Source of the DNA: CAZTKP01 sp964614215
GTDB lineage: Bacteria; UBP6; UBA1177
Reading direction: 5' to 3'
Assembly: GCA_964614215.1 (NCBI GenBank)
Contig: CAZTKP010000002.1
Coordinates: 1 to 48,327, forward strand
Length of the DNA: 48,327 nucleotides
The notes under the pieces were generated by a model. It worked only from the letters and a program-made list of their open reading frames with translations. It had not been told where the DNA came from and ran no database searches. Both the position numbers and the translations under genes were made by a program. Shown here piece by piece: positions 24,436 through 34,000 of the stretch. Numbering within the stretch: position 1 is the first letter of the stretch; every line of letters starts with the position of its first letter.

Positions 24436-24464
24436 TTGAAAACAGTGTACTAATGCTGTAATGT
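24436..24464 (+). promoter_or_regulatory. promoter of the pyrH-dxr operon
   Basis: TTGAAA (24436-24441), 17-base spacer, TAATGT (24459-24464), 30 bases upstream of the ATG of pyrH. The hexamers are moderate. Confidence 0.45.
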
Positions 24465-24493
24465 ATCGCGAGTAGATTTTACGGAGATTTAAT

Positions 24494-25201
24494 ATGAATA
24501 AGAGAGTATTGTTAAAGATAAGTGGAGAGGCACTTCTGTGTAAGGATGGTAAGCCTATAGACCAGAGTTTTCTGGCCTACCTTTCAAAGGAGATAAAAAG
24601 TGTTTACGATAAAGGTGTCGAAGTTGCAATAGTTGTAGGCGGGGGCAACATTTTCCGTGGGCTTAATGCCAATAGGGAGACTGGTCTTGACCGTGTTACC
24701 GGAGACTACATGGGTATGCTCGGTACTGTTATAAACAGCCTTGCTTTAAAAACGGCTTTTGAGGCTAGCGGAATGCCTTCAAGAGCAATGACCGCAATTG
24801 AGATTCCGAAAGTTGCAGAGCCGTTCATAAGAGGACGTGCTCTTAGACATCTTGATAAGAAAAGGGTTGTTATTTTCGGCGCCGGTACAGGCAATCCCTA
24901 CTTTACTACGGACACAGCCGCGGCACTTAGAGCTGCTGAGATCAATGCGGACCTTCTTATCAAGGCTACAAGGGTTGATGGACTTTATGACAAGGATCCC
25001 GAAAAGAACAGTGATGCCGTACTGATAGAGAAAACCACGTATAAAGAAGCACTTGCTAAAAAACTGAGAGTAATGGATATGACTGCACTCTCGCTTTGTG
25101 AAGAGAACAATCTGCCGTTAAGGATCCTTAATATTTTCGAGGAAGGAAATATACTCAGGGCGGTTAACGGAGAGAATATTGGAAGTCTTGTGACAAATTA
25201 A
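24494..25201 (+). CDS. pyrH: UMP kinase
   Basis: 235 residues, amino-acid-kinase fold. Phosphorylates UMP to UDP. Motifs: LLKISGEAL (6-14), VGGGNIFRG, GRALRHL, GTGNPYFTTDTAAALRA, and KATRVDGLYDKDP, all typical of bacterial hexameric PyrH. It begins the cluster pyrH-frr-(two chaperone-like genes)-uppS-cdsA-dxr, which in many bacteria runs without the insertion. CGGAG lies before the ATG. The pyrimidine pathway is thus split between this locus and the pyrRBC operon at 9672-12424. Confidence 0.97.
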   Translation: MNKRVLLKISGEALLCKDGKPIDQSFLAYLSKEIKSVYDKGVEVAIVVGGGNIFRGLNANRETGLDRVTGDYMGMLGTVINSLALKTAFEASGMPSRAMTAIEIPKVAEPFIRGRALRHLDKKRVVIFGAGTGNPYFTTDTAAALRAAEINADLLIKATRVDGLYDKDPEKNSDAVLIEKTTYKEALAKKLRVMDMTALSLCEENNLPLRILNIFEEGNILRAVNGENIGSLVTN

Positions 25202-25216
25202 ATACCGGAGGATATG

Positions 25217-25780
25217 ATGTTTGAACAGAACACTTTTTTTGAAAGTTTAAAAGGAAAGTTCGAGAAATCACTGGATGCCTATAAATCAGAGATCGCCCAG
25301 TACAGAACAGGTAAGGCATCTCCCAAACTGCTGGAGCCTGTATCTGTGGATTATTACGGGGTCAACACACCTCTGAACCAGATGGCATCGATCACAGTAC
25401 CTGATGCCAGACTTTTAATGGTGCAGCCTTTTGACAGGTCCTGTCTTAAAGATATAGAAGAGGCGATACGGAATGCTAATATCGGTTTCAATCCGATAAA
25501 TGACGGCGTAACTATCAAAGTTCCCATTCCGGCTCTTACCGAAGAAAGAAGAAAGGACCTCGTAAAACAGCTTAGTCAGCTTACAGAAAAATACCGTGTC
25601 AGCATGAGAAACATCAGAAGAGATGCTCTTGATGAAATAAAGGAAGCGCAGAAAGAAAAAGACATAACAGAAGATGACGAGAAAAAGTTTTCCGATAAGG
25701 TGCAGGAAAAACTTAATGAAATGATCAAGACACTTGAAGATGTGGCTAAAATAAAAGAGAAGGATATCCTTGAACTTTAA
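25217..25780 (+). CDS. frr: ribosome recycling factor
   Basis: 187 residues. Splits the post-termination ribosome together with EF-G. Typical regions: YRTGKASPKLLEPV (conserved RTGRA/S box), VDYYGVNTPLNQMASI, MVQPFD, NDGVTIKVPIPALTEERRKDL and VRNIRRDA-like RNIRRDA. Two adjacent ATG codons occur at 25214 and 25217; the second is chosen because GGAGG lies five bases before it (only two before the first). The length then matches the 185-residue norm. It is followed after 16 bases by the Hsp70-like gene. Confidence 0.97.
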   Translation: MFEQNTFFESLKGKFEKSLDAYKSEIAQYRTGKASPKLLEPVSVDYYGVNTPLNQMASITVPDARLLMVQPFDRSCLKDIEEAIRNANIGFNPINDGVTIKVPIPALTEERRKDLVKQLSQLTEKYRVSMRNIRRDALDEIKEAQKEKDITEDDEKKFSDKVQEKLNEMIKTLEDVAKIKEKDILEL

Positions 25781-25796
25781 TTAACGGGAGGATGTC

Positions 25797-27332
25797 ATGA
25801 CGACGCCTAAGTACGTTCTCGGAATAGATCTGGGTACATCCACGACAACGGTTTCAATTGTTAAAGACGGTTTGGCACAGGTTATTCCTATTCCGGGAGA
25901 AGAGGAAGATAAAATAATGCCGTCCGTGGTTTCGTTCCTTAACGAAGGAAAGAATGTCCTGGTCGGTAAGAGAGCTAAGGATAACCGGCACAATGACCCG
26001 GTTAATACGATATACAGCATCAAAAGGATCATCGGTAGAAAATATTCAGACCCTGAAACTCTAAAGTATGCGAGCAAATTCCCTTACAAGGTCGTCGGCG
26101 GTAAAAATGATTCCGTTGAGATCGATATTTATGGAAAAAGGATAACTCCACAGGTCATTTCTTCTCTGGTACTTAAAAAAGCGAAAAAAGCCGCTGCAGA
26201 CTACTTGGGATTTGAAGTTAATGATGCTGTTATTACCGTTCCTGCTAACTATAATGAACCTCAGCGTAGAGCGACGCAGGAAGCGGGAAGACTTGCGGGG
26301 CTTAATGTTCTGCGAATAATAAATGAGCCTACAGCAGCAGCTCTGGCTTATGGTTTCGGTAATAATCTTAACGAAAAAGTTGCGGTTTTTGACTTTGGCG
26401 GCGGAACTTTTGATATAACTATTCTTGAAGTTAAGGATAATTTCTTTGAAGTTCTCTCAACGGATGGAGACAGTTTCCTCGGCGGAGATGATATTGATGC
26501 AGCTCTTGTTCAGTTCATGATAGTTGATATTGAGACGAACTTCAATGTCGAGATGAAGATCAACAGTGAGATGCGCAGTATACTTCTTGCAGAAGCGGAG
26601 AGGATCAAGATAGCTCTTTCTACTGAAGAAAAGATAAGGATCCTTATCAGAGGACTTATCCCTAACGAAGACGGTTCTTTCCATGATTATGATAGAACTC
26701 TGGATAGAGAACTTTTTAAGGAGATAATTTCTCCGATCATCAGAAGAACGTTCAACATCTGTACTAATGCGATAGAGAATGCACATATTGATGTGGAAGA
26801 GCTCGATGCTGTAGTTCTTGTCGGTGGTTCTACAAAAATTCCCTACGTGCAGGAAAGAGTTCGTGAATTTTTCAAACAGCAGCCTTTCTACGGAATAGAA
26901 ACGGTGCTTGTCATTTCGATGGGTGCAAGCATTCTGGGTAATACTCTGGTCAACTCTTTTGATGAGGAAGCCCCTGTGCTTATGGATGTTATTCCTCAAT
27001 CTCTCGGAGTAGGGACTGTCGGGGATTATATCGAGATACTTGTTGAAAGGAATGAGCCGCTTCCGATTGAAAGAACAAGTGTTTTCACCAATGCAACTGA
27101 TAACCAGAATACTGTTAGGATAGAGATATATCAGGGCGAAGGTCAGAGCAAGAACGAGTCTCACTTGATGGGCGAGCTTTTTCTTACTGATCTTAGAAAA
27201 GCTCAGAGGGGCGAACTCAAGATCGAAGTTAAGTTCGAGATAGATACTAACGGAGTTCTTAATGCCAGTGCAGTTGATTTAGAGACAGGACGAGTTCAGA
27301 AACTTTCATTGAATATTCACGGTTTGGAGTAG
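25797..27332 (+). CDS. Hsp70-family chaperone lacking the C-terminal lid
   Basis: 511 residues, about 100 shorter than DnaK. The nucleotide-binding domain is complete: GIDLGTSTT (9-17, phosphate 1), NEPTAAALAYG (176-186), VFDFGGGTFDIT (197-208, phosphate 2) and VVLVGGSTKIP (adenosine). The beta-sandwich substrate-binding domain follows (about 385-508), including the DVIPQSLGV and LPIERT regions. The protein ends there, with no helical lid and no EEVD-like tail. Such lidless Hsp70s should bind and release substrate quickly. The next gene encodes a J-domain protein, a likely dedicated co-chaperone. It is probably a paralogue of the housekeeping DnaK, which is not in the window. GGAGG before the ATG. 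Confidence 0.9.
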   Translation: MTTPKYVLGIDLGTSTTTVSIVKDGLAQVIPIPGEEEDKIMPSVVSFLNEGKNVLVGKRAKDNRHNDPVNTIYSIKRIIGRKYSDPETLKYASKFPYKVVGGKNDSVEIDIYGKRITPQVISSLVLKKAKKAAADYLGFEVNDAVITVPANYNEPQRRATQEAGRLAGLNVLRIINEPTAAALAYGFGNNLNEKVAVFDFGGGTFDITILEVKDNFFEVLSTDGDSFLGGDDIDAALVQFMIVDIETNFNVEMKINSEMRSILLAEAERIKIALSTEEKIRILIRGLIPNEDGSFHDYDRTLDRELFKEIISPIIRRTFNICTNAIENAHIDVEELDAVVLVGGSTKIPYVQERVREFFKQQPFYGIETVLVISMGASILGNTLVNSFDEEAPVLMDVIPQSLGVGTVGDYIEILVERNEPLPIERTSVFTNATDNQNTVRIEIYQGEGQSKNESHLMGELFLTDLRKAQRGELKIEVKFEIDTNGVLNASAVDLETGRVQKLSLNIHGLE

Positions 27333-27338
27333 CGATAA

Positions 27339-28235
27339 ATGAAAAGTAAGATAATAATTTTGATGCGGGACAAAAAGTACTTGGATTCCCTGGAGAAATT
27401 TGTAAAAGAGAAAGTTCCGGACAGTGAAGTTCTCGCTATCGGGAATACAAAAGACCTTTCAAAACAGGATTTGTCGAGCTATACACTTATAATTGTTTCG
27501 TCACTGCTTCAGGAAGGAGTGTGGCTGAAGGCTCTTCCTATAATTAGAAAAGTTCAGAATTTTATTCTTCTTGCTTTGAAAGATGGTCCTGAACTTAATG
27601 AGGCTGTAGCAAGGAAATACGGGGCTGCAGGTTTTCTAAAACTTCCGATAAACTCGGAAAAGCTTTTGTTCATGATAAATGATATTCTTGATAATGTCAG
27701 GAACGGTGCAAATATCCCGAAGATAGTAACTAACAAGTTCCTCGAAAAAATAAATGAATTCTATGGGAAGATGGACGATCTTAACTACTATGAGCTATTC
27801 AATCTGAAACAGGACTGTACACAGGCGGACATAAAAAAGGAATATATAAAACTTGCAAGAACATATCATCCTGACAAATTCAGGAACGTTCCTTCAGAGA
27901 TCTCAAAAATGGCCTACGAGATAACTAAGAGAGTTAACGAGGCATACTCTGTTCTGAGCCATCCTAACCGTAGATGTATTTTTGACAGCATGCTTAAAGA
28001 ACATCCTGACATGAATAGATTCGATTTCAGAATGAAAGTGGCATACAACCAGAACCCGGAAGATACCATCCGGAATCCGCAGGCTCGAAGATTTGCTCTT
28101 CTAGCTAAGAAAGCTATGGACTCAGGAGATTATAAATCCGCATTGACCCAGTTGAAAATGGCGTCAACTATGGAGAAAAGTAATCAGTACCTTGATCAGC
28201 TTATAGAGGAAGCCAAGAAGGCAATAGAAGGATAG
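27339..28235 (+). CDS. degenerate receiver domain fused to a J-domain (DnaJ-like co-chaperone)
   Basis: 298 residues, three parts. Residues 1-120 have the alternating pattern of a CheY-like receiver. However, the phospho-acceptor position after strand 3 (LIIVSS) holds Ser instead of Asp, and the acidic pair is reduced to one Asp (MRD, 9-11). A Lys-Leu-Pro (101-103) stands where the conserved Lys-Pro occurs. Residues 148-219 form a J-domain with the invariant HPD (177-179), which stimulates Hsp70 ATPase. Residues 240-298 look like a TPR-type helical pair (AKKAMDSGDYKSALTQLKMA). The start is six bases after the Hsp70 gene. The pair probably works together; the pseudo-receiver may be a protein-docking module. 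Confidence 0.85.
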   Translation: MKSKIIILMRDKKYLDSLEKFVKEKVPDSEVLAIGNTKDLSKQDLSSYTLIIVSSLLQEGVWLKALPIIRKVQNFILLALKDGPELNEAVARKYGAAGFLKLPINSEKLLFMINDILDNVRNGANIPKIVTNKFLEKINEFYGKMDDLNYYELFNLKQDCTQADIKKEYIKLARTYHPDKFRNVPSEISKMAYEITKRVNEAYSVLSHPNRRCIFDSMLKEHPDMNRFDFRMKVAYNQNPEDTIRNPQARRFALLAKKAMDSGDYKSALTQLKMASTMEKSNQYLDQLIEEAKKAIEG

Positions 28236-28271
28236 CTTTTTGAATTATCAACAGACAGACCCCGGAAACTC

Positions 28272-29042
28272 ATGAAAAAAGACCTGCTTGCTAAATACGG
28301 GCTTTCTAAAGACAAACTCCCGAAACACATTGCCATCATAATGGATGGAAACGGACGATGGGCAAAAAAGAACCTCTGGAGGAGGATAAAAGGACATTAT
28401 GAAGGTGCGAAAACGGTTGATGTTATAACATCTTTCTGCGCCAAGATAGGGATCGAGAATCTTACACTTTATGCTTTCTCAACAGAAAACTGGAAAAGAC
28501 CTGAAAAGGAAATTGAAGGTCTGATGGGTCTGCTTAGGGAATATCTCGACAGTAAAAAGGAAGTGATGCTTAAGAACAGGATCAGATTCAGAATATTCGG
28601 TGACTATTCAGTTTTTCCGGATGATATAAAAGAGAAAATAGAATCAACGGTTAAAGAAACTTCTGCTCAGGATACAATAATGTCTCTGAACCTTGCATTA
28701 AACTACGGAGGAAGGACAGAGATCGTTAATGCTGTAAAGATCATCGCTCAGGAAGTTAGAAACAATGAGCTTGACCATAATTCCATAGACGAGAAGACTA
28801 TTGAGAGACACCTTTATTCATACGGTATTCCTGATCCTGATCTTGTTATCAGGACTAGCGGAGAAATAAGGCTTTCGAACTATCTTATCTGGCAGACAGC
28901 ATATTCTGAACTGTATTTTACAGACATACTCTGGCCTGATTTCAGGGAAAAGGAGTTTGCACTTGCTCTTAAGGATTACGAGCGACGGGAAAGACGTTTC
29001 GGAAAAACCAGTGATCAGGTAAAAAGTGGAGAATCAAAATGA
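28272..29042 (+). CDS. uppS: undecaprenyl diphosphate synthase (cis-prenyltransferase)
   Basis: 256 residues. Condenses isopentenyl units to the C55 carrier lipid for cell-wall synthesis. IIMDGNGRWAKK (23-34) contains catalytic D25; GHYEGAK, TLYAFSTENWKRP and ALNYGGRTEIV follow; PDLVIRTSGEIRLSNYLIWQ is the C-terminal signature. The gene starts 36 bases after the J-domain gene and its stop overlaps cdsA (ATGA). It restarts the conserved cluster after the chaperone insertion. Confidence 0.96.
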   Translation: MKKDLLAKYGLSKDKLPKHIAIIMDGNGRWAKKNLWRRIKGHYEGAKTVDVITSFCAKIGIENLTLYAFSTENWKRPEKEIEGLMGLLREYLDSKKEVMLKNRIRFRIFGDYSVFPDDIKEKIESTVKETSAQDTIMSLNLALNYGGRTEIVNAVKIIAQEVRNNELDHNSIDEKTIERHLYSYGIPDPDLVIRTSGEIRLSNYLIWQTAYSELYFTDILWPDFREKEFALALKDYERRERRFGKTSDQVKSGESK

Positions 29043-29902
29043 AAGACTGGAAAAGATATGTAACCGGACTATCGTTAATGCCTATCGTAATAGGTATAGT
29101 CTACTATCTCCCCGACAGGATATTTCTCTATCTGATCATGGCGGTTGCGTTCCTTGCTCTGATGGAATACACAAGAATGTTCAAAGTGAAAAAGCAGCAT
29201 CTTTTTCTTCCTTCTCTGGTGATTATGCTGCTTATGATCGAAGCAATGAGCAGACTGGGTTTTGTTGACGATCTTAATAACATGAATCTCGGGCAGATCC
29301 AGTCCGGAATGGAAGCGTTCATCTATTTTCTGGTGACTGTGGTTGCCGCTGTAGTGGTTATTCCTACATTATCGCTTTTAGGAAAAGATCCACTTGAAGA
29401 TAAATTTAGAAGCATGGTCATCTATCTGTCAGGATTTTTCTATTTCGGGCTTACATTCGGGCTTTTCAGTCTTGTGAGAAATCATGGAGACAACTACCAC
29501 TGGCTTACATTTGCACTTGCTGTGCCCTGGATATGTGATACTGCGGCATATTTCGGTGGAAAGTTCCTCGGAAAACATAAGTTTGCTCCTGTTATAAGTC
29601 CGAACAAAACATGGGAGGGCGCTATTTCCGGTGTAATATTCTCAACTCTTGCAGGAATTCTCTTCGCAACCTTTCTCTTAACTGGAGAAGATCCGGTCTA
29701 TGTCGGTATTGCCGCTTTTTTTATAGGTATTCTTGGACAGACAGGAGATCTTGTGGAATCACTCCTGAAAAGAGCTGCAGGAGTTAAGGATTCAGGTAAT
29801 GTTTTTCCTGGACACGGCGGAATACTTGATAGAACAGACTCTCTCTTAATGTCTGTTTCGGTTATTTATCTGTTTTTTCTTCTGAAGAGCTATGTGTCCT
29901 GA
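29039..29902 (+). CDS. cdsA: phosphatidate cytidylyltransferase
   Basis: 287 residues, multi-pass membrane protein (about 7-8 hydrophobic segments). Makes CDP-diacylglycerol from phosphatidate and CTP. The C-terminal family signature is clear: SLLKRAAGVKDSGNVFPGHG followed by GILDRTDS. DTAAYFGGKFLGKHK and ISPNKTWEG precede it. It overlaps uppS by 4 bases and dxr by 11, so three membrane/isoprenoid enzymes are coupled. Confidence 0.95.
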   Translation: MKDWKRYVTGLSLMPIVIGIVYYLPDRIFLYLIMAVAFLALMEYTRMFKVKKQHLFLPSLVIMLLMIEAMSRLGFVDDLNNMNLGQIQSGMEAFIYFLVTVVAAVVVIPTLSLLGKDPLEDKFRSMVIYLSGFFYFGLTFGLFSLVRNHGDNYHWLTFALAVPWICDTAAYFGGKFLGKHKFAPVISPNKTWEGAISGVIFSTLAGILFATFLLTGEDPVYVGIAAFFIGILGQTGDLVESLLKRAAGVKDSGNVFPGHGGILDRTDSLLMSVSVIYLFFLLKSYVS

Positions 29903-31031
29903 AAAGATAGTTGTCTTCGGGATAACCGGATCTATCGGTTTAAACACCGAAAAGGTGATATCAGCTTTTCCTGATAATTATTCTATCGTAGGTTGCAGTT
30001 GCGGAAAGAATATTGAGAAACTTAATGAGATCATCACCAGGCACTCATCTATTACCGACGTCTGTGTTACTGACGATTCATCGAAATATAATGTGAAAGG
30101 CAGAGTGCAAGTTCATTCAGGCGAAGAGGGCCTTTTTGATCTTTTAGATCTCAGCCCTGACAAGATCGTAATGGCTCTACCTGGAAAACAGGGATGGAAG
30201 GTGACTCTAAAAGCCGTTGAGATGGGGATCCCGGTCCTTCTTGCAAATAAGGAATCTCTTGTTATTGCAGGATTTTTTCTTGGAAAACAGGTAACGACAG
30301 ACAGGGGAAAGATAGTTCCGATAGACAGTGAGCATGCGGCTTTAATGCAGATACTTGACGGTGTGAAAAAAGAAAACATAACCAAGGTGTATCTTACAGC
30401 TTCAGGCGGAGCCTTAAGAAATATGTCGAAGGAAAAAATGCTTGAGGCGAAGGCGGAGCAGGCTCTTGATCATCCAGTCTGGGACATGGGAGCTAAAGTT
30501 ACGATCGACAGTGCAACGATGCTTAATAAAGGTCTTGAGCTTATAGAGGCATTCTGGCTTTTTGATATTGCTCCTGAGTCTTTGGATGTTCTTGTGCATC
30601 CTGAAGTTGATATCCATGCGGCCGTGATCTTTCAGGATGGTTCAAGTCTTGCGCAGGTTGCTCCGAGCAGCATGGTGATTCCTATAGCTTCAGCCATTTC
30701 ATATCCTGAAATGCTGCCTCTTTCAGATAAATTTCCTGAGCTTGTTTCCAGATATGAAAATACTCAAATGAACTTTCTGCCGCCGGATCTTGACAAGTAT
30801 CCGATGCTGAGGCTTGCATTTGACATTTTAAGAAGAAAAGATTTCTCGGGAATGGTTGCATATGCAGTATCCGATGAAGTAGCTGTCGAACGTTTCCTCG
30901 CAGGGCAGGGCAGTATTTCTGATATTCATGACACAGTTTTTAAAGCCGTTGAACATTTCAGTGGCAGACCTAAACCTGAAAGTGTGACCGGAATAAGTGA
31001 TTTTATAAAAGAAATAGAAGAATTCTGCTAG
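29892..31031 (+). CDS. dxr: 1-deoxy-D-xylulose 5-phosphate reductoisomerase
   Basis: 379 residues, second step of the MEP isoprenoid pathway. NADPH-binding start VFGITGSIGLNT (8-19), LANKESLVIAG, then IVPIDSEHAALMQ and LTASGGAL, then HPVWDMGAKVTIDSATMLNKG, the metal and substrate region. All are present and of normal length. The start codon lies within the last 11 bases of cdsA. The usual next gene in this cluster, the site-2 protease rseP, is absent. Instead the coiled-coil gene converges from the other strand 7 bases after the stop. Confidence 0.97.
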   Translation: MCPEKIVVFGITGSIGLNTEKVISAFPDNYSIVGCSCGKNIEKLNEIITRHSSITDVCVTDDSSKYNVKGRVQVHSGEEGLFDLLDLSPDKIVMALPGKQGWKVTLKAVEMGIPVLLANKESLVIAGFFLGKQVTTDRGKIVPIDSEHAALMQILDGVKKENITKVYLTASGGALRNMSKEKMLEAKAEQALDHPVWDMGAKVTIDSATMLNKGLELIEAFWLFDIAPESLDVLVHPEVDIHAAVIFQDGSSLAQVAPSSMVIPIASAISYPEMLPLSDKFPELVSRYENTQMNFLPPDLDKYPMLRLAFDILRRKDFSGMVAYAVSDEVAVERFLAGQGSISDIHDTVFKAVEHFSGRPKPESVTGISDFIKEIEEFC

Positions 31032-31038
31032 AAATTAA

Positions 31039-34000
31039 TTAAAGATCTTCAAGTGCCGCTTTTGCCTTGATGAACATTTCGTTTGAAGGCATTAGGGTCT
31101 TTGTTATAAGGATGAATATCTTTTTCGCCTTATCCTTGTTGGTTTCTTTCATACCGTAAGCTTCCCAGTAAAGAGACTTCGCGGTAGTAGCTATGGATTT
31201 GATCCCGTCAATGGCGATCTGGTTGTTCCTGTCAATAAAGAGAGCCTCGGCAAAAGCTCTTCTGGCGCCAAGGATATCTTTCTTTTCGAGTTGTCTGAGC
31301 CCGTTCTTTGCAAGTGCAGTAGCTTTGAGTTTTAAAATTTCCTCGCTGGCGGCTACACCGATGACCTCTCTTTTCTTAATAATTCTATACTCGTCTTTAA
31401 ATCTTTTCTTAATATCCTGGAGTTCCTGTTCATAAATGGACTTGGTTGCATCTTCGAACCTTCTTTCTATTTCTTTCTTTTTCTCATTTGCAGTTTTGCG
31501 GTCCTCGGCATTCATTCTTTTCATATCTTTTGCAAACTGAGCTTTGTCTTTCTTCCTCTGTTTGCTTTCCACTTTCCACTGTTTCTGTTTTTCAGTCCAT
31601 GCACCTTTTTCGGTCTCAAGAATTCCTTTTCTCTCTTCCTTTCTTCTGGCCTTTTCCTCATTAAGTGACTGGATCTCCTCTTCCCATTTAACCTTCATCT
31701 CTTTCTGAGCATTTTTCTTATCAAGAGCCATCTGGGCATATTTAGTTTCAACATCTTCCTTAGCTTTTTTGTAGTCATCTTTGAGCTTATCATTTTTCTC
31801 TTTCCATGTCTTTTCAAACTTTTCGGAAAGCTCCTGATGTTTAACTTTAATATCCTGACTCCTGTTAGCCCATTTGTTGTTAGTGTCTGATATTTTCTTA
31901 TCTATCCTTTCATTATCCTGTTCAAGGCGTTCCTTTTTCTTGATGTCTATATCCAGCTTTCTATCAAGTGCCTTACGCCTTTTTTCTTTATTCTGGTTCC
32001 ACTTTGAAGAGAGTCTTTCCCTTTCTTTCTGTCTCTTTTCAAGTTTGTTATCTCTTTCTTTCTGAGCGATCTTGATCTGATTGTCGATACTCTTTTTGAA
32101 AAGAGCCTTTCTTTTTTCAAAATTCTGATAAGTTTTCTGGCCTTTTTTCTTTTCTGAGAGCTTTTTCTGTCTAAATGCCTTGTTATCTTTCTGGAGTTCT
32201 TTGTTCTTTTCCACGATCTTCATGTCAAGCTGCATCATCTTAGCATCATATTCCATGTCTAACTTTTGAGTCTGCATGGCGATGAACTCTTCTTTCCCGG
32301 CCTCATGATCAGCGATCTTTTTATCAATCTTCTTGAGGTCTTTCTTAAGTTTAGGAGTTTCCTTTTCAGCTATCTTAGCCTCGATGTCTGCTTTTTCCTT
32401 CTTAAGCTTTTCAAGTTCCTCGTTGAACTTCTTTTCAGCGTCAGCCTTAGCTGTTTCCTTGTTCTTCTTATATTCAGCTTCGACCTTGTCCTTTTCGGCA
32501 TTGACCTCATCCTGGAATTTTGTCATGATCTCAACATTCTTGACAAGGTACTGTTCAATTTCATCATCGTATATTCCGAGCTTTTTCTTTTCTTCAACTT
32601 CTTTCTGGTCATACTCCTGAAGTTTTTTATTAAGCTCATCGAATTTTTTCTGATACTCTTTTTCTACCTGAACTTTGAACTTTCTATCCTCATCTTCGTT
32701 CTTCATCTTTGTAGCTTCATTTTCACTCAGCTTGGAATTTTCAAGCTTGCTGAACTTTTCTTCCTCTATTCTGAGTTTTTCATCTATCTTCTTTATTTCT
32801 TCCAGATTCTTCTTTTTCTTTTCTTCAAGGATATTAAGCTGTTTTTCTACTTTTGCTCCTTCTTTCTCCAACTCGTCTTTCTGTTTTTTATAGAAAGCAT
32901 CTTTTTCATCTGCCATCTTTTTAAGAAGAGCTTTATACTTTTTATCAACGAGCTTGATCTCTGCAAGTCTCTTCTTCTCGTTATTATCAGCGGCTCCTTT
33001 TACAATTCCTTTTTCTTTCTGCTCATAGAGTGTCAGTTTGTTCTCCAGCGCCACTATCTTCTGTTCAAGTTCACTGTCAGATTTTTCCCACTGATACTTG
33101 AGGTCCTTGATCTTTTTAACGAGTTCCGCGTATTTCTGCTTTTCCAGTTTTGCCTGTTCCTTTTCATCGGCATCGAACTGTTTTAACTTCTTTTCTCTGT
33201 CGAGGATCCTGTCATTAAGCCATTTCTTCACATCTGCATGTTCTGCAACTTTCTTTTTCCTTGCAGCTGCAGTTCTGCCTGAGTATTTCTTATGGATCTT
33301 GTTTATTATCCTGTCGTCTTTCGGTGATGGTTCAAGGTAGGTGAGTCTTTCAACGGTATCTTTCTGGAAAGAGCCGTATTTTACACCGAGTTCCTTTATT
33401 GAATCGTCAAGTTTCTCTGCACGGGCAATTAAAGGAAGAGCTTCATTGTATCTTCTTGCTTTGACAGAATCGGTAGCTCTAGCAAGATACTTGGAGATCT
33501 CTTTTACATTTTTGTAGAGTTTCTTGGCGACAACATCTCTTGAAGAAGCCTGTTTGAATTTCTGTTCGGATTTTCTGAGATCTCCATCAGAATAGGCTGA
33601 GAACCCTTCCATAATAAGTTCATCGGCACTGGGTCCGCTGCTGTAGGAACTGCGACTGCTGCTGCTTTTGCGACTGCTTCTATCGTCGTAGCTGTCTTCT
33701 TCTCCCCAATCGTCTTCTTCGCCCATAAGATCATCGAGTTTTTCTGTAAGTGATCCGTGTTTCTTGAAGAATTCATTCCACTTACCTATGATCCTGACCG
33801 CCATTTCGTCAGCGGTGGCAAACTCGTCAAACATGATTTTAGTCTGCTCAAGTTTGTTATACTTCCTATCAAAAAGATATCCGTAAAAAACAACACTGTT
33901 ATTTCTTGTCAGTTTTATCTTTGAAAAAAGAAAGAAATCCATTTTACGGGCAACTTTCTTAGAGTATTTTTTCTGACAGGCAAGATCGGCTCTGCATCTT

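Noticed and set aside
26457..27164. 235-residue frame antisense to the Hsp70 gene
   Set aside because: Shadow of the conserved Hsp70 coding strand; no start context.
32266..33186. 306-residue open frame on the plus strand opposite the coiled-coil gene
   Set aside because: It is the complement of Lys/Glu repeats, giving Phe/Leu/Ser-rich low-complexity sequence with no ribosome binding site or domain. The minus-strand frame has a signal peptide and structure.
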